Below, piece after piece: positions 19,189 to 27,915 of a stretch of DNA of 64,000 bases. Under the pieces are notes generated by a model, which saw nothing but the letters and a program-made list of their open reading frames with translations, searched no databases and had not been told where the DNA came from. The DNA lies in contig NZ_JAAAUC010000003.1 in the NCBI RefSeq assembly GCF_009908165.1, positions 248,001-312,000 of the forward strand. Reading direction: 5' to 3'. Both the position numbers and the translations under genes were made by a program. The stretch is from Frigidibacter albus. Lineage in GTDB: Bacteria; Pseudomonadota; Alphaproteobacteria; Rhodobacterales; Rhodobacteraceae. The first letter of the stretch is position 1. Every line of letters begins with the position of its first letter.

Positions 19189-20331
19189 ATGGGGCTCTCG
19201 AAAACGATCTGGGCGAATCCGTCCGAACTGCTTCGCGCACAAAAGCCGGAAAATCCGGTCATGTTCTTCGCTCCGACGGTCCTGCAAGCGACCGCGCGGC
19301 GCTTCATCGCGGGCTTTCCCGGGCTGGTGACCTATGCGGTCAAGTCCAACCCCGATGAGATGGTGGTGCAGAACCTCGTTGCCGCCGGGATCCGCGGCTT
19401 CGACGTCGCCTCGCCGCATGAGATCGACATGATCCGCCGGCTCGCGCCGACCGCGGCGCTGCACTACAACAACCCGGTGCGCGCGCGGGCCGAGATTGCC
19501 CATGCGGTGGGCGCAGATGTGAAATCCTGGTCGGTGGACAGCCATTCCGAGCTGGCCAAGCTGATCGAGATGGTCCCGGCCGCGGGCTGCGAGATTTCGG
19601 TGCGCTACAAGCTGCCGGTCGCCGGCGCTGCCTACAACTTCGGTGCCAAGTTCGGCGCCACGGTCGAGGTTGCGGCGGAGCTGCTGGCAAAGGTCGCGGA
19701 AGCCGGTTTCGTGCCGTCGCTGACCTTCCACCCGGGCACGCAATGCACCGATCCGATGGCCTGGGATGCGTATATCCGTGCGGGCGCCGAGATCTGTGCG
19801 CAGGCCGGCGTCAAGGCCGTGCGGCTGAACGTCGGCGGCGGCTTCCCGTCGCACCGGCTGAACGAGGTGACGCCGCAGCTGGAAGCCACCTTCGCGCTGA
19901 TCGACCGCGTGGCGACCGAGGCGTTTGGTGCCGACCGCCCCGCGCTGATCTGCGAGCCGGGGCGCGGGCTGGTGGCCGATGCCTTCACGCTGGCGGCTAA
20001 GGTCAAGGCGGTGCGCGATGATACGCATGTGTTCATCAACGATGGCGTCTATGGCGCGCTGACCGAGCTGCCGATGATCGGCGTGATCGACCGCACCGAG
20101 GTGATCTCGACCGAGGGCCAGAAGCGCGACGGTATCACGCGCGAGCGCATCGTCTTCGGCCCCACCTGCGATTCGGTGGACCGTCTGCCGGGCGAGCTGT
20201 CGCTGCCCTGCGACCTGCAAGAAGGCGACTACCTCGTGTTCCACGGCATGGGCGCCTATTCCACCGCCACCAACACCCGCTTCAACGGGTTTGGCGACGT
20301 GCTGCTGGCGACGACGCTGACCCTGCGCTGA
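19189..20331 (+). CDS. Ornithine/lysine decarboxylase, group IV (alanine-racemase fold)
   Basis: PLP enzyme of the eukaryotic-type ODC/LdcA family, 380 aa, which forms putrescine (or cadaverine) in polyamine synthesis. The PLP lysine is K52 in TYAVKSNP. Other motifs are the phosphate-binding LNVGGGFPS, the EPGRGLVADA block and GPTCDSVD, whose Cys and Asp face the substrate amine in ODC. Length suits the short bacterial form. The start is ATG 19189, with AAAGG ten bases upstream. A rho-independent terminator follows directly. Divergent Lrp-type regulator upstream. Confidence 0.9.
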   Translation: MGLSKTIWANPSELLRAQKPENPVMFFAPTVLQATARRFIAGFPGLVTYAVKSNPDEMVVQNLVAAGIRGFDVASPHEIDMIRRLAPTAALHYNNPVRARAEIAHAVGADVKSWSVDSHSELAKLIEMVPAAGCEISVRYKLPVAGAAYNFGAKFGATVEVAAELLAKVAEAGFVPSLTFHPGTQCTDPMAWDAYIRAGAEICAQAGVKAVRLNVGGGFPSHRLNEVTPQLEATFALIDRVATEAFGADRPALICEPGRGLVADAFTLAAKVKAVRDDTHVFINDGVYGALTELPMIGVIDRTEVISTEGQKRDGITRERIVFGPTCDSVDRLPGELSLPCDLQEGDYLVFHGMGAYSTATNTRFNGFGDVLLATTLTLR

Positions 20332-20354
20332 GCAAGGCACTGCAAGACCAGAGA

Positions 20355-20379
20355 GGCGGGCGCGTAGTCGCCCGCCTTT
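20355..20379 (+). terminator. Rho-independent terminator after the decarboxylase
   Basis: GGCGGGCG-CGTAGT-CGCCCGCC followed by TTTG, 24 bases after the stop codon. Confidence 0.85.
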
Positions 20380-20551
20380 GTCATGTTCGCTGCCGCGCGG
20401 CACCCTCCGCATTTGCCCCAGATTTGTGCGCGCAGGCACCGAACCTACACCATCTTCCGCGACTATATCCTTGATGGACCGCGGCAGGGTCGGCACCCTT
20501 GTGCCATCCTTGCTGGAACTGCGGCGCGGATGATGGAGGCGAAGGGTCAAG

Positions 20552-21643
20552 GTGAAATGGCTTCGTGACGGGCTTCTCAACCTCTTCGGGCTTGGTCCGC
20601 GCGTCGAAAGCACGGGCCCCGCGGCACCGTCGGGCCCGATCCGTCCCCGCTATGACCATGTGATCCTGCTCGACGGCACCATGTCCTCGCTCGAGACGGG
20701 GGATGAGACGAATGTCGGCCTGATCTGGAAGCTGCTGCGCGACATGCCGCGCGATCCCGCCCGGCAGATGGTCTATTACGAGGCCGGCGTGCAATGGCGC
20801 AGCTGGCGGCATGTCGGCGATGTGGCGCTGGGGCGCGGCATCGACCGGCAGATCCGCCGCGCCTATGGCTGGCTTGCCACCCGCTACCGCCCGGGTGACC
20901 GGATCTTCCTGATCGGCTATTCCCGCGGTGCCTATGCCGTGCGCTCGCTGGCCGGGGTCATCGACCAGGTCGGGCTGCTGCGCCATGACGAGGCGACAGA
21001 GCGCAATATCCGCCAGGCCTTCCGCCACTACGAATTGCCCGGCGACAGCCCTGCGTCGCGGACCTTCGCCAGCCTCTATTGCCACGCCTCGGCCGAGATC
21101 GAGATGGTTGGCGCCTTCGATACGGTCAAGGCGCTGGGGCTGCGGCTGCCGTTGCTGTGGATGCTGACAGAACCGCAGCACGCCTTTCACAACCACCGGC
21201 TTGGCCCGGCGATCCGGCACGGCTTTCACGCGCTGGCGCTGGATGAAACCCGCGCGGTGTTCGAGCCGGTGATGTGGGACTGCCCCGAGGGCTGGACGGG
21301 CCGGGTGGAGCAGGTGTGGTTCCGCGGCGCCCATGGCGATATTGGCGGCCAACTGGGCGGATTTCACAAGGCGCGGCCCCTGTCGAACATCCCGCTGGTG
21401 TGGATGCTGGGCGAGGCGGAACGCTGCGGCCTGCTGCTGCCCGAGGGGTGGCGCTCCCGCTTCGATGTGGATGCCGAGGCCCCCAGCGTCGGCTGCTGGC
21501 GCGGGATCGGCAAGATGTTCATGCTACGCGGCCCGCGCCGGGTGGGCAGCGATCCGTCAGAGCGGCTGCACCCGACCGCGCAGCTGTCGCCCCGCGCCCG
21601 CCGGTTGCGGCTGCCGGGCGGGGTGACGCCGATGGCGCATTAG
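20552..21643 (+). CDS. DUF2235 alpha/beta hydrolase
   Basis: 363 aa, GTG start with GAAGGG upstream. The family (DUF2235, related to Tle1 phospholipase effectors and to proteins of the T6SS) has a G-x-S-x-G nucleophile elbow, seen here as GYSRGAYAVRSLAG. An Asp in GAFDTVKALG and a His in FRGAHGDIGG complete a plausible catalytic triad. The N-terminal LLDGTMSS block is also typical. No vgrG, PAAR or other T6SS gene is nearby and there is no signal peptide, so this is probably a cytoplasmic lipase/esterase of unknown substrate. Its TAG stop shares four bases with the stop of the convergent thioesterase gene. Confidence 0.8.
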   Translation: MKWLRDGLLNLFGLGPRVESTGPAAPSGPIRPRYDHVILLDGTMSSLETGDETNVGLIWKLLRDMPRDPARQMVYYEAGVQWRSWRHVGDVALGRGIDRQIRRAYGWLATRYRPGDRIFLIGYSRGAYAVRSLAGVIDQVGLLRHDEATERNIRQAFRHYELPGDSPASRTFASLYCHASAEIEMVGAFDTVKALGLRLPLLWMLTEPQHAFHNHRLGPAIRHGFHALALDETRAVFEPVMWDCPEGWTGRVEQVWFRGAHGDIGGQLGGFHKARPLSNIPLVWMLGEAERCGLLLPEGWRSRFDVDAEAPSVGCWRGIGKMFMLRGPRRVGSDPSERLHPTAQLSPRARRLRLPGGVTPMAH

Positions 21644-22113
21644 CCCTTAAGGTCCATGATCAGGCAGGTGGTCTGGCCGGTGGCGTAAAGTTTGCCATCC
21701 CGGGCGCCGCGGATCTCGCCGCGGGCGACGGCGGTGGTGCGGCCGGAGTGCATCACTTCTGCGGTGCAGATCACCTCGGTCCCGGAGGCCAGCGCCCGGG
21801 TCAGGTTCACGCCATAGTCGAGCGTGGTGTACCAGCGGCCCTGCGGCACCAGGCTCAGCACCGCGCAGCCAAGCGCACTGTCGAGCAGCACCCCGAACCA
21901 GCCGCCATGCACCGCGCCGAAAGGGTTGCAGTGGCGAGGTTCGGCTGTGCCGCGAAAACTGACGCGGCCCGGCTCGACGGTATCGAGCCGGATGTTGGTG
22001 GTGGCGGCCATCGGTGCCGCGTCGGCGTCGCCCCGCGTCATGGCGCGCAGAAGGTCGATGCCGGACATGTCGGCGAGCAGGGGGCGGGCGGATGGGGGGT
22101 CTTCGGTCGCCAT
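21640..22113 (-). CDS. PaaI-family hotdog thioesterase
   Basis: 157 aa single hotdog domain. The family motif HCNPFGAVHGGWFGVLLDSALG contains the Asn/Asp-like catalytic residues of the PaaI group, and TTLDYGVNLTRAL follows as the expected strand. It should hydrolyse an acyl- or aryl-CoA thioester; no pathway genes neighbour it. ATG at 22113, convergent overlap of four bases with the DUF2235 gene. Confidence 0.85.
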   Translation of the reverse strand: MATEDPPSARPLLADMSGIDLLRAMTRGDADAAPMAATTNIRLDTVEPGRVSFRGTAEPRHCNPFGAVHGGWFGVLLDSALGCAVLSLVPQGRWYTTLDYGVNLTRALASGTEVICTAEVMHSGRTTAVARGEIRGARDGKLYATGQTTCLIMDLKG

Positions 22114-22194
22114 TCATCTCTCCGGTCGGGGGAGTTCAGGATGCCGCAGGGTGGGGGCGGGGTCCAGCTCTGTCCAGCTCAGTCGCTTCGATGT

Positions 22195-22296
22195 CCTTGG
22201 CGAAGGCCATTGCCTTCGCCGCGCCGTGCCGGGTCAATTGGCACCGGACGGGCCTCAAAGGCCCGGCCAGCGCCCGCCCCGCCGCTGGCGGGCGCT
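22195..22296 (+). repeat. Structured dispersed repeat, family 2, copy 1
   Basis: The core 22195-22279 is clearly related to the reverse complement of 35238-35324. It folds into hairpin 1 (GGCGAAGGC-CATT-GCCTTCGCC, 22199-22220) and hairpin 2 (CGGGCCT-CAA-AGGCCCG, 22249-22265); this copy adds hairpin 3 (AGCGCCCGCC ... GGCGGGCGCT, 22269-22296). Hairpin 2 keeps pairing in the other copy through a T-A to C-G change. It occupies most of the 350-base gap between the thioesterase and metF. Confidence 0.75.
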
Positions 22297-22375
22297 TCTC
22301 GCCCGCCAGGTCGGCGCTGTCCTCATTCGGTCTCGGGATGCCAGCGGCTCCAGGCGATAGGTCCCGCACGGGCGG

Positions 22376-22399
22376 GGCGAGGCGGTGCCTCGCCTTTTT
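22376..22399 (+). terminator. Plus-strand intrinsic terminator with no upstream gene
   Basis: GGCGAGGC-GGT-GCCTCGCC followed by TTTTT. Both flanking genes are on the minus strand, so no known plus-strand transcript ends here; it may end a small RNA that includes the family-2 repeat. Confidence 0.7.
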
Positions 22400-22427
22400 C
22401 CGCCCGATCACATCGGATCAAAGCCGG

Positions 22428-22451
22428 AAAAGGGGGCCAGCGGAGCGCCCC
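22428..22451 (-). terminator. Probable metF terminator
   Basis: On the minus strand GGGGC ... GCCCC with a nine-base interior followed by C and TTTT, 15 bases after the metF stop. Confidence 0.5.
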
Positions 22452-22465
22452 GTGCGCCTATTTTC

Positions 22466-23332
22466 TCACGCCACCTTCTCCAGGCTCACCTCCGGCACCA
22501 CCCCAAGCGCGTGGCAGACGTCGCGGGTCAGTTGCGGGCGGTTCAGCGTATAGAAGTGCAGGTCCTCTACCCCCTCGCGCAGCAGCGTGTCGCAAAGCTC
22601 TGTGCAGATCGCGGTGGACAGCAGCGCCTCGCGGCCGTCGCGCTTGGCGGCGCCGAAGGCCTCGTCGAGCCAGGCCGGCACCTGCGTGCCGCAGCGGGCG
22701 GCGAAGCGCCTGGTACCATCCCAGTTCTCGATCGGCAGGATGCCGGGGATGATCGGGGCATTGATGCCGGCGGCGGCGCAGGCGTCGCGGAAGCGCAGGA
22801 AGGTCTCTGCCTCGAAGAAGAACTGGGTGACGGCGCTGCTGGCGCCGGCGTCGATCTTGCGCTTGAGCCAGGCGACATCGGCGGCGGTGTTCGCCGCCTC
22901 GGGATGCGGCTCGGGATAGGCGCCGACGCGCAGGGTGAAGCGGCCGGTCTCCGCCAGCGCCGCGATCAGCTCCACCGAATCGGCGAAGCCTTCGGGATGC
23001 GGGGTGAAGCGGGCCTGACCCTTGGGCGCGTCGCCGCGCAGGGCGACGATTTCCGTCACGCCGGCATCGGCATAGGATTGCGCGATCTCCAGCGTCTCGG
23101 CGCGGGTGGCATCGACGCAGGTCAGGTGCGCGGCGACGTTCAGGCCGTAATTCTTGCCGATGGTCGTCACCGCCTCATGCGTCAGCTTGCGGGTGGTGCC
23201 GCCGGCCCCGTAAGTCACCGAAACGAAAGACGGTTTCAGCGGTGCCAGCACCTGCACCGTCTCCCACAGCCGGAACGAGGCGTCGAGCGATTGCGGCGGG
23301 AAAAATTCGAACGAGATACGCGGCGTGGTCAT
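22466..23332 (-). CDS. metF: 5,10-methylenetetrahydrofolate reductase
   Basis: 288 aa TIM-barrel flavoenzyme that makes 5-methyl-THF for methionine synthesis. Start ATG at 23332 (MTTPRISFEFFPP, the family's usual N-terminus) with GAGGA upstream. Key blocks are SVTYGAGGTT, the AHLTCVD strand, ALRGDAP, VGAYPEPHPE and the QFFFEAETFLRF segment. It is divergent from a LysR-type regulator 93 bases away, the arrangement of metF-metR in related bacteria. The open frame running further upstream is a shadow of that regulator. Confidence 0.95.
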   Translation of the reverse strand: MTTPRISFEFFPPQSLDASFRLWETVQVLAPLKPSFVSVTYGAGGTTRKLTHEAVTTIGKNYGLNVAAHLTCVDATRAETLEIAQSYADAGVTEIVALRGDAPKGQARFTPHPEGFADSVELIAALAETGRFTLRVGAYPEPHPEAANTAADVAWLKRKIDAGASSAVTQFFFEAETFLRFRDACAAAGINAPIIPGILPIENWDGTRRFAARCGTQVPAWLDEAFGAAKRDGREALLSTAICTELCDTLLREGVEDLHFYTLNRPQLTRDVCHALGVVPEVSLEKVA

Positions 23333-23378
23333 GGTGCGGAATCCTCTTGTTGCCCCCCTTGTGCCACGAACGCCAAAG

Positions 23379-23391
23379 TGAGACAAATTCA
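23379..23391. promoter_or_regulatory. MetR-box candidate
   Basis: TGAG-ACAAA-TTCA matches the MetR consensus TGAA-N5-TTCA with one mismatch. It lies in the 93-base spacer shared by metF and the LysR regulator. Confidence 0.5.
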
Positions 23392-23425
23392 TAATCCTAA
23401 TGATCAACATGAGTTTGATTGCAAT

Positions 23426-24331
23426 ATGCACCTTGAACTTCGCCACCTCCGCTCGCTGAAGGCGATCCATGACACCGGCGGGCTGGCCCGGGCCGCCGAC
23501 ACGCTGAACATCACCCAGTCGGCCCTCAGCCATCAGGTGAAGGGCATCGAGGAGCAGGCGGGGGTGGAGCTGTTCGTGCGCCGCTCCAAGCCCTTGAAGC
23601 TGTCGGCGGCCGGGCTGCGGATGCTGCGCGCCGCCGAGCGGATCCTGCCCGAGATCGAGGCGCTGGAGGAGGAATTCCGCGGGCTCCGCTCCGGCCGGGC
23701 CGGGCGGCTGCACATCGCCATCGAATGCCATGCCTGCTTCGACTGGCTGTTCCCGGTGCTTGAACAGTTCCGCCGCGCCTGGCCCGAGGTGGATGTCGAT
23801 ATCCGCCCCGGCCTCGCCTTCGGCGCGCTGCCGGCGCTGATGCGGGAAGAGGTGGATCTGGTGATCTCGTCGGACCCCGAGGATCTGCCGGGGGCGGTGT
23901 TCCACCCGCTGTTCGACTATTCACCCACTTTCATAGCTTCGGCCCAGAACCCCTTGGCCGAAAAGCCTTTCGTGGTCGCCGAGGATTTCCGCGACCAGAC
24001 GCTGATCACCTATCCCGTCGACCGCGGCCGGCTGGACGTGTTCGCGCAACTGCTGACCCCCGCGAAGGTGGAGCCGCGGGCGGTGCGGCAGGTGGAGCTG
24101 ACGGCGGTGATCCTGATGCTGGTCGCGTCGAACCGCGGGGTGGCGGTGCTGCCAGACTGGGTGCTGCGCGAGGCGAAGTATCAGCCGGATTATGTGACGC
24201 GGAAGGTGACGGAGGCCGGGCTGACCAAGCGGCTCTATGCGGCGACGCGGGCGGTGGATGCGCCGCTGCCGTTCATGGCGCATGTGCTGCGGCTGGCGCG
24301 GACGGAGCCGTTGAAGCTGCAGCGGGGGTGA
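23426..24331 (+). CDS. metR: LysR-family regulator, probable MetR
   Basis: 301 aa LTTR. The helix-turn-helix is LRSLKAIHDTGGLARAADTLNITQSALSHQVKGIEEQ; the effector domain includes AIECHACFDWLFPVL, a His/Cys stretch seen in MetR proteins that sense homocysteine. The start is ATG 23426 (MHLELRHLRSL). Divergent orientation with metF supports the MetR call, but no metE or metH is in the window. Confidence 0.85.
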   Translation: MHLELRHLRSLKAIHDTGGLARAADTLNITQSALSHQVKGIEEQAGVELFVRRSKPLKLSAAGLRMLRAAERILPEIEALEEEFRGLRSGRAGRLHIAIECHACFDWLFPVLEQFRRAWPEVDVDIRPGLAFGALPALMREEVDLVISSDPEDLPGAVFHPLFDYSPTFIASAQNPLAEKPFVVAEDFRDQTLITYPVDRGRLDVFAQLLTPAKVEPRAVRQVELTAVILMLVASNRGVAVLPDWVLREAKYQPDYVTRKVTEAGLTKRLYAATRAVDAPLPFMAHVLRLARTEPLKLQRG

Positions 24332-24347
24332 CCCGGCAGGTGTGCTT

Positions 24348-24447
24348 GTGGCCGGCGCCGGGGGGCCGTCTGCCCCGCGCCATTGACCAGAAGCGGGGGG
24401 CCTTCTGCCCCCCGCGCCCCCCGAGGATATTTGGAAAAGGCAAAGGG
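24348..24447 (+). repeat. Dispersed intergenic repeat, family 1, copy 2
   Basis: Shares its first 17 bases with 13142-13158 and its 24-base tail (24424-24447) with 13195-13218 (one mismatch). Between them is a strong hairpin, GCGGGGGGC-CTTCT-GCCCCCCGC (24393-24415). It sits downstream of metR and may also act as its terminator, though no U-tract follows. Confidence 0.7.
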
Positions 24448-24558
24448 GAGGGGCGCGCCGAGCGGGGCCTGGCCGGCTGTGACGGGTACAATTGCGCGGG
24501 TGACGGGGGTGGCGCGGAGGTCTAAGCCTTGCGGGCGCCGCGAACCGCGAGAGATCCC

Positions 24559-25779
24559 ATGACTGCTGCTTCCCCCTCTGCTCCCCCCTTGCCGCAGCCC
24601 GGCGCGGCGGGGGCCACGGTATTCCCGATCCTGCTGGCGATCAGCCTGTGCCACATGCTCAACGACATCATGCAGTCGTTGCTGGCGGCGCTCTATCCGA
24701 TGCTGAAGGAAGACTTCGCGCTGGATTACTGGCAGATCGGGCTGCTGACGATGGCGTTTCAGGTGACGGCATCCCTGCTGCAGCCGGCCATCGGCATCTA
24801 CACCGACAAGCATCCGCAGCCCTGGTCGCTGCCGGTGGCAATGGCATTGACGTTCTGCGGCCTCTTGCTGCTGGCCTTCGCGCCCAGCTACCCGCTGCTG
24901 ATCTGCGGCGCGGCGCTGATCGGGATCGGCTCGGCGATCTTCCACCCGGAATCCTCGCGCGTGGCGCGGATGGCCTCGGGCGGGCGGTTCGGGATGGCGC
25001 AATCGGTGTTTCAGGTAGGTGGCAATTTCGGAACCTCGCTGGGGCCGCTGCTGGCGGCGTTCATCGTGGTGCCGCTTGGCCGGCCGAGCGTGGCGCTGTT
25101 TTGCGTGCTTGCGGCTGCCGGGATGATCATCCTGGGCCGCGTCGGGCGCTGGTACGGGCGCACGCTGGCGGCGGCAAGCCGGCGCGCGGCCGACCGCACG
25201 CTGCCCCTGCCGCGCAAGACGGTGATCGTGGCGCTGGTGGTGCTGGCCTTCCTGACCTTCACCAAGAACATCTACATGGCCAGCATCTCGAGCTATTACA
25301 CCTTCTACCTGATCGAGAGTTTCGGGCTGGGGACCCAGCAATCGCAGCTGATGCTGTTCCTGTTCCTGGGCGCCGCTGCAGCGGGCACGATCCTCGGCGG
25401 CCCGGCTGCCGACCGGTTCGGGCCGATGCCGGTGATCTGGGTGTCGATCCTCGGCGTGCTGCCCTTCACGCTGGCGCTGCCGCATGTCGGGCTGGTCGGC
25501 AGCGGTGTTCTGTCGATCTTCATCGGGCTGATCCTCGCCTCGGCCTTTTCCGCCATCGTGGTGTTCGCGCAGGAGCTGGTGCCGGGCCGGGTGGGGATGG
25601 TGGCGGGGATCTTCTTTGGCTTCGCCTTCGGCATGGGCGGCATTGCCGCCGCGGTGCTGGGGGTGCTGGCCGACAGCCATGGCATCCGCTTCGTCTACCT
25701 GATCTGCTCGGGCCTGCCGGCGCTTGGGGTGATGACCATCCTGCTGCCGCGGCGCAGTGCCTTTGTGCGGGCGGGATAA
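24559..25779 (+). CDS. MFS transporter, fosmidomycin-resistance (Fsr) type
   Basis: 406 aa with about 12 hydrophobic segments. The N-terminal CHMLNDIMQSLLAALYPMLKE motif and the GIGSAIFHPESSRVARMASGGR block are hallmarks of the Fsr branch of drug exporters; the second half has FTKNIYMASISSYYTFYLIE. Real substrates of most Fsr homologues are unknown. Start is ATG 24559 (MTAASPS); a TTG at 24529 is in frame but poorer. Single gene after the family-1 repeat. Confidence 0.85.
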   Translation: MTAASPSAPPLPQPGAAGATVFPILLAISLCHMLNDIMQSLLAALYPMLKEDFALDYWQIGLLTMAFQVTASLLQPAIGIYTDKHPQPWSLPVAMALTFCGLLLLAFAPSYPLLICGAALIGIGSAIFHPESSRVARMASGGRFGMAQSVFQVGGNFGTSLGPLLAAFIVVPLGRPSVALFCVLAAAGMIILGRVGRWYGRTLAAASRRAADRTLPLPRKTVIVALVVLAFLTFTKNIYMASISSYYTFYLIESFGLGTQQSQLMLFLFLGAAAAGTILGGPAADRFGPMPVIWVSILGVLPFTLALPHVGLVGSGVLSIFIGLILASAFSAIVVFAQELVPGRVGMVAGIFFGFAFGMGGIAAAVLGVLADSHGIRFVYLICSGLPALGVMTILLPRRSAFVRAG

Positions 25780-25849
25780 GGCAGAGGCCCCTTTCCTTTC
25801 GCCGCGCCGGCTTGTATAGGACCGCGCTTGAACAAAGGAGCCTTCCGGC

Positions 25850-26641
25850 ATGCAGGGCAGCGCAAATCTCAACCTGATGATCAAGGCCGCCCGCAAGGCA
25901 GGCCGCAGCCTGGTGAAGGACTTCCGCGAGGTCGAGAACCTGCAGGTCTCGGCCAAGGGGCCGGGCGACTTCGTCACCAAGGCCGACCGCGAGGCGGAGC
26001 GGATCATCAAGGAAGAGCTGCGCGGCGCGCGCCCCTCCTATGGCTGGGTCGGCGAGGAGACCGGCGAGGAGGCGGGCGAGGATCCGACCCGGCGCTGGCT
26101 GGTCGACCCCTTGGACGGCACCACCAACTTCCTGCACGGGCTGCCGCATTGGTGCGTGTCGATCGCGCTGGAGCACAAGGGCGAGATCGTGTCGGCCGTG
26201 GTCTTCGATCCGGCCAAGGACGAGATGTACCGGGCCGAGAAGGGCCAGGGCGCCTGGATGAACGAAAGCCGGATCCGGGTTTCGGGGCGCCGGCACATGA
26301 TCGAGGCGATCTTTGCCACCGGCGTGCCCTTCGGCGGCCGTCCGACCCTGCCCGCCACGCTGCAGGATCTGGCCCGCCTGATGCCGGTCTGCGCCGGGGT
26401 GCGCCGCTGGGGCGCGGCGGCGCTGGACCTCGCCTATGTGGCGGCGGGCCGCTACGATGGCTATTGGGAGCGCGGGCTGAACTCCTGGGACATGGCGGCG
26501 GGGCTGCTGCTGGTCAAGGAAGCGGGCGGCTTTGTCGGCCCGGTGCGCGAGGGGCGCGACATGCTCGAATCCGGCTCTATCATCGCCGGCAATGGCGAGC
26601 TGTATGAGCCGCTGTGCAAGATCCTGCGCGAGCCTGCCTAA
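25850..26641 (+). CDS. suhB: Inositol-1-monophosphatase family protein (SuhB-like)
   Basis: 263 aa, Mg-dependent phosphatase fold. The metal-site motifs are GEETGEEAG around residue 69, the signature DPLDGTTNFLHG around 87-98, and the C-terminal WERGLNSWDMAAG carrying the third Asp. The family acts on inositol monophosphate or, for SuhB, also binds the transcription machinery; which one applies cannot be seen. GGAG-type site before ATG 25850. The stop shares four bases (CTAA) with that of the convergent GFA gene. Confidence 0.9.
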   Translation: MQGSANLNLMIKAARKAGRSLVKDFREVENLQVSAKGPGDFVTKADREAERIIKEELRGARPSYGWVGEETGEEAGEDPTRRWLVDPLDGTTNFLHGLPHWCVSIALEHKGEIVSAVVFDPAKDEMYRAEKGQGAWMNESRIRVSGRRHMIEAIFATGVPFGGRPTLPATLQDLARLMPVCAGVRRWGAAALDLAYVAAGRYDGYWERGLNSWDMAAGLLLVKEAGGFVGPVREGRDMLESGSIIAGNGELYEPLCKILREPA

Positions 26642-27030
26642 GGCCGCGCATCCGACGGGTGGTTGATCCCGTCGCTCCATTCCACATCGCCCAGATCGCG
26701 GGGGTTCAGGCCTTCGAGGCAGGCCACGTTCACCCCCAGCTCATTGGGGTTGGACCGGCGGCGGTGGTAGATGTAGATGCCGCAGACCGCGCAGAAATGG
26801 TGCTGCGCGGTGTTGGTGCCGAACTGGTAGAGCGTCAGTTTGTCATGCCCTGTCAATATCTTCACCCCATCCAGCGGCGCGGTCACGGCGATGGCACCGC
26901 GGCGGCGGCAGAAGGAGCAATCGCAGCGGCGGGCGGTTGCCAGCCCCTCCGGCACCAGCGTCACCGTGAACTGGATGGCTCCGCAATGGCAGCTGGCGGG
27001 GTGGTTCGGACGGATCTGCGGAAGGGTCAT
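26638..27030 (-). CDS. GFA-family (glutathione-dependent formaldehyde-activating-like) protein
   Basis: 130 aa zinc-binding beta-sandwich. The conserved cysteines are all present: SCHCGAIQF, RCDCSFCRRRG and FCAVCGIYIYH. Founding members were linked to S-hydroxymethylglutathione formation, but most homologues have no proven reaction. Start ATG at 27030 overlaps the rhomboid stop as ATGA, so the two genes are translated as an operon. Confidence 0.88.
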   Translation of the reverse strand: MTLPQIRPNHPASCHCGAIQFTVTLVPEGLATARRCDCSFCRRRGAIAVTAPLDGVKILTGHDKLTLYQFGTNTAQHHFCAVCGIYIYHRRRSNPNELGVNVACLEGLNPRDLGDVEWSDGINHPSDARP

Positions 27031-27767
27031 CTGCGGCGCCTGACGGTTGGGATGCGGGAGGGGGCGTAGGCGGTGCCGGGGTGCGGCGGCAGGCCCCGGG
27101 TGCGCGACCAGAAGCGGGGGCCGCCGCGGCGCAGCCAGAGCGGCAGGGCCAGCGCGAGGCCGGCGACGAAACCGCCGGCATGGGCCCAGTAGGCGACGCC
27201 GCCGGTGGCGGGGTCGGTGGCGGTGCCGTTGAAGAGCTGCAGGGTGAACCAGAGGCCGAGCATGACCCAGGCGGGGACAGGGAAGACCCTGAAGAAGATG
27301 ATGAAAATCACCAGCACATCGACGCGGGCGCGGGGGAACATCAGCAGGTACCCGCCCATCACCCCGGCGATGGCTCCGGACGCGCCGACGGTGGGGATGT
27401 AGCTGTAGGGGTCGGCCAGCAGATGCGCCAGCCCGGCCGCGATGCCGCAGGCGAGGTAGAAGCCGAGGAAGCGGGCATGGCCCATCTCGTCTTCCAGATT
27501 GTCGCCGAATATCCATAGAAACAGCATGTTACCGGCCAGATGCATCAACCCGCCATGCAGGAACATCGAGGTCACGAGGCCGGACCAGCCATAGCCCTCG
27601 GCGATGAATCCGGGGACCAGCGCCCAGTCGGACCAATAGGCCAGCAGCGCCGCCTCGTCGGAAAACAGCGGCCAGGATTGCAGGAACACCGTCCCGTTCA
27701 CCGCGATCAGCGCCCAGGTGACGTAGGCCGGATGGCGCGAGGGGTTGTGGTCTCGGATCGGGAACAT
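27027..27767 (-). CDS. Rhomboid-family intramembrane serine protease
   Basis: 246 aa polytopic inner-membrane protease. The catalytic Ser lies in VGASGAIAGVMGGY and the catalytic His in YWAHAGGFVAG, with the usual HLAGNMLFLWIFGD motif (His and Asn of the oxyanion region) earlier and an FLHGG loop-1 element. Start ATG 27767 (MFPIRDHN); the longer frame to 28013 runs into the foreign cassette and is not coding. Downstream the GFA gene is coupled by a four-base overlap. Confidence 0.92.
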   Translation of the reverse strand: MFPIRDHNPSRHPAYVTWALIAVNGTVFLQSWPLFSDEAALLAYWSDWALVPGFIAEGYGWSGLVTSMFLHGGLMHLAGNMLFLWIFGDNLEDEMGHARFLGFYLACGIAAGLAHLLADPYSYIPTVGASGAIAGVMGGYLLMFPRARVDVLVIFIIFFRVFPVPAWVMLGLWFTLQLFNGTATDPATGGVAYWAHAGGFVAGLALALPLWLRRGGPRFWSRTRGLPPHPGTAYAPSRIPTVRRRR

Positions 27768-27915
27768 GGCGGGAGGGTGGCGAGTCCGGAGGGCCGCGTC
27801 AAGGTCGGGGAGGGGGGCTGGAAAGCGTATGGAAAGGATATGGGAGGCGTATGGGTGGGGGGAGGGGTGGCTTGGCCGTCGCATCGTTTCACCCGCAGCG
27901 ACCACTATCTGGGGT

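Noticed and set aside
18529-20613. A 694-codon minus-strand open frame
   Set aside because: Only the last 143 codons (Lrp regulator) look like protein; the rest is the shadow of the decarboxylase.
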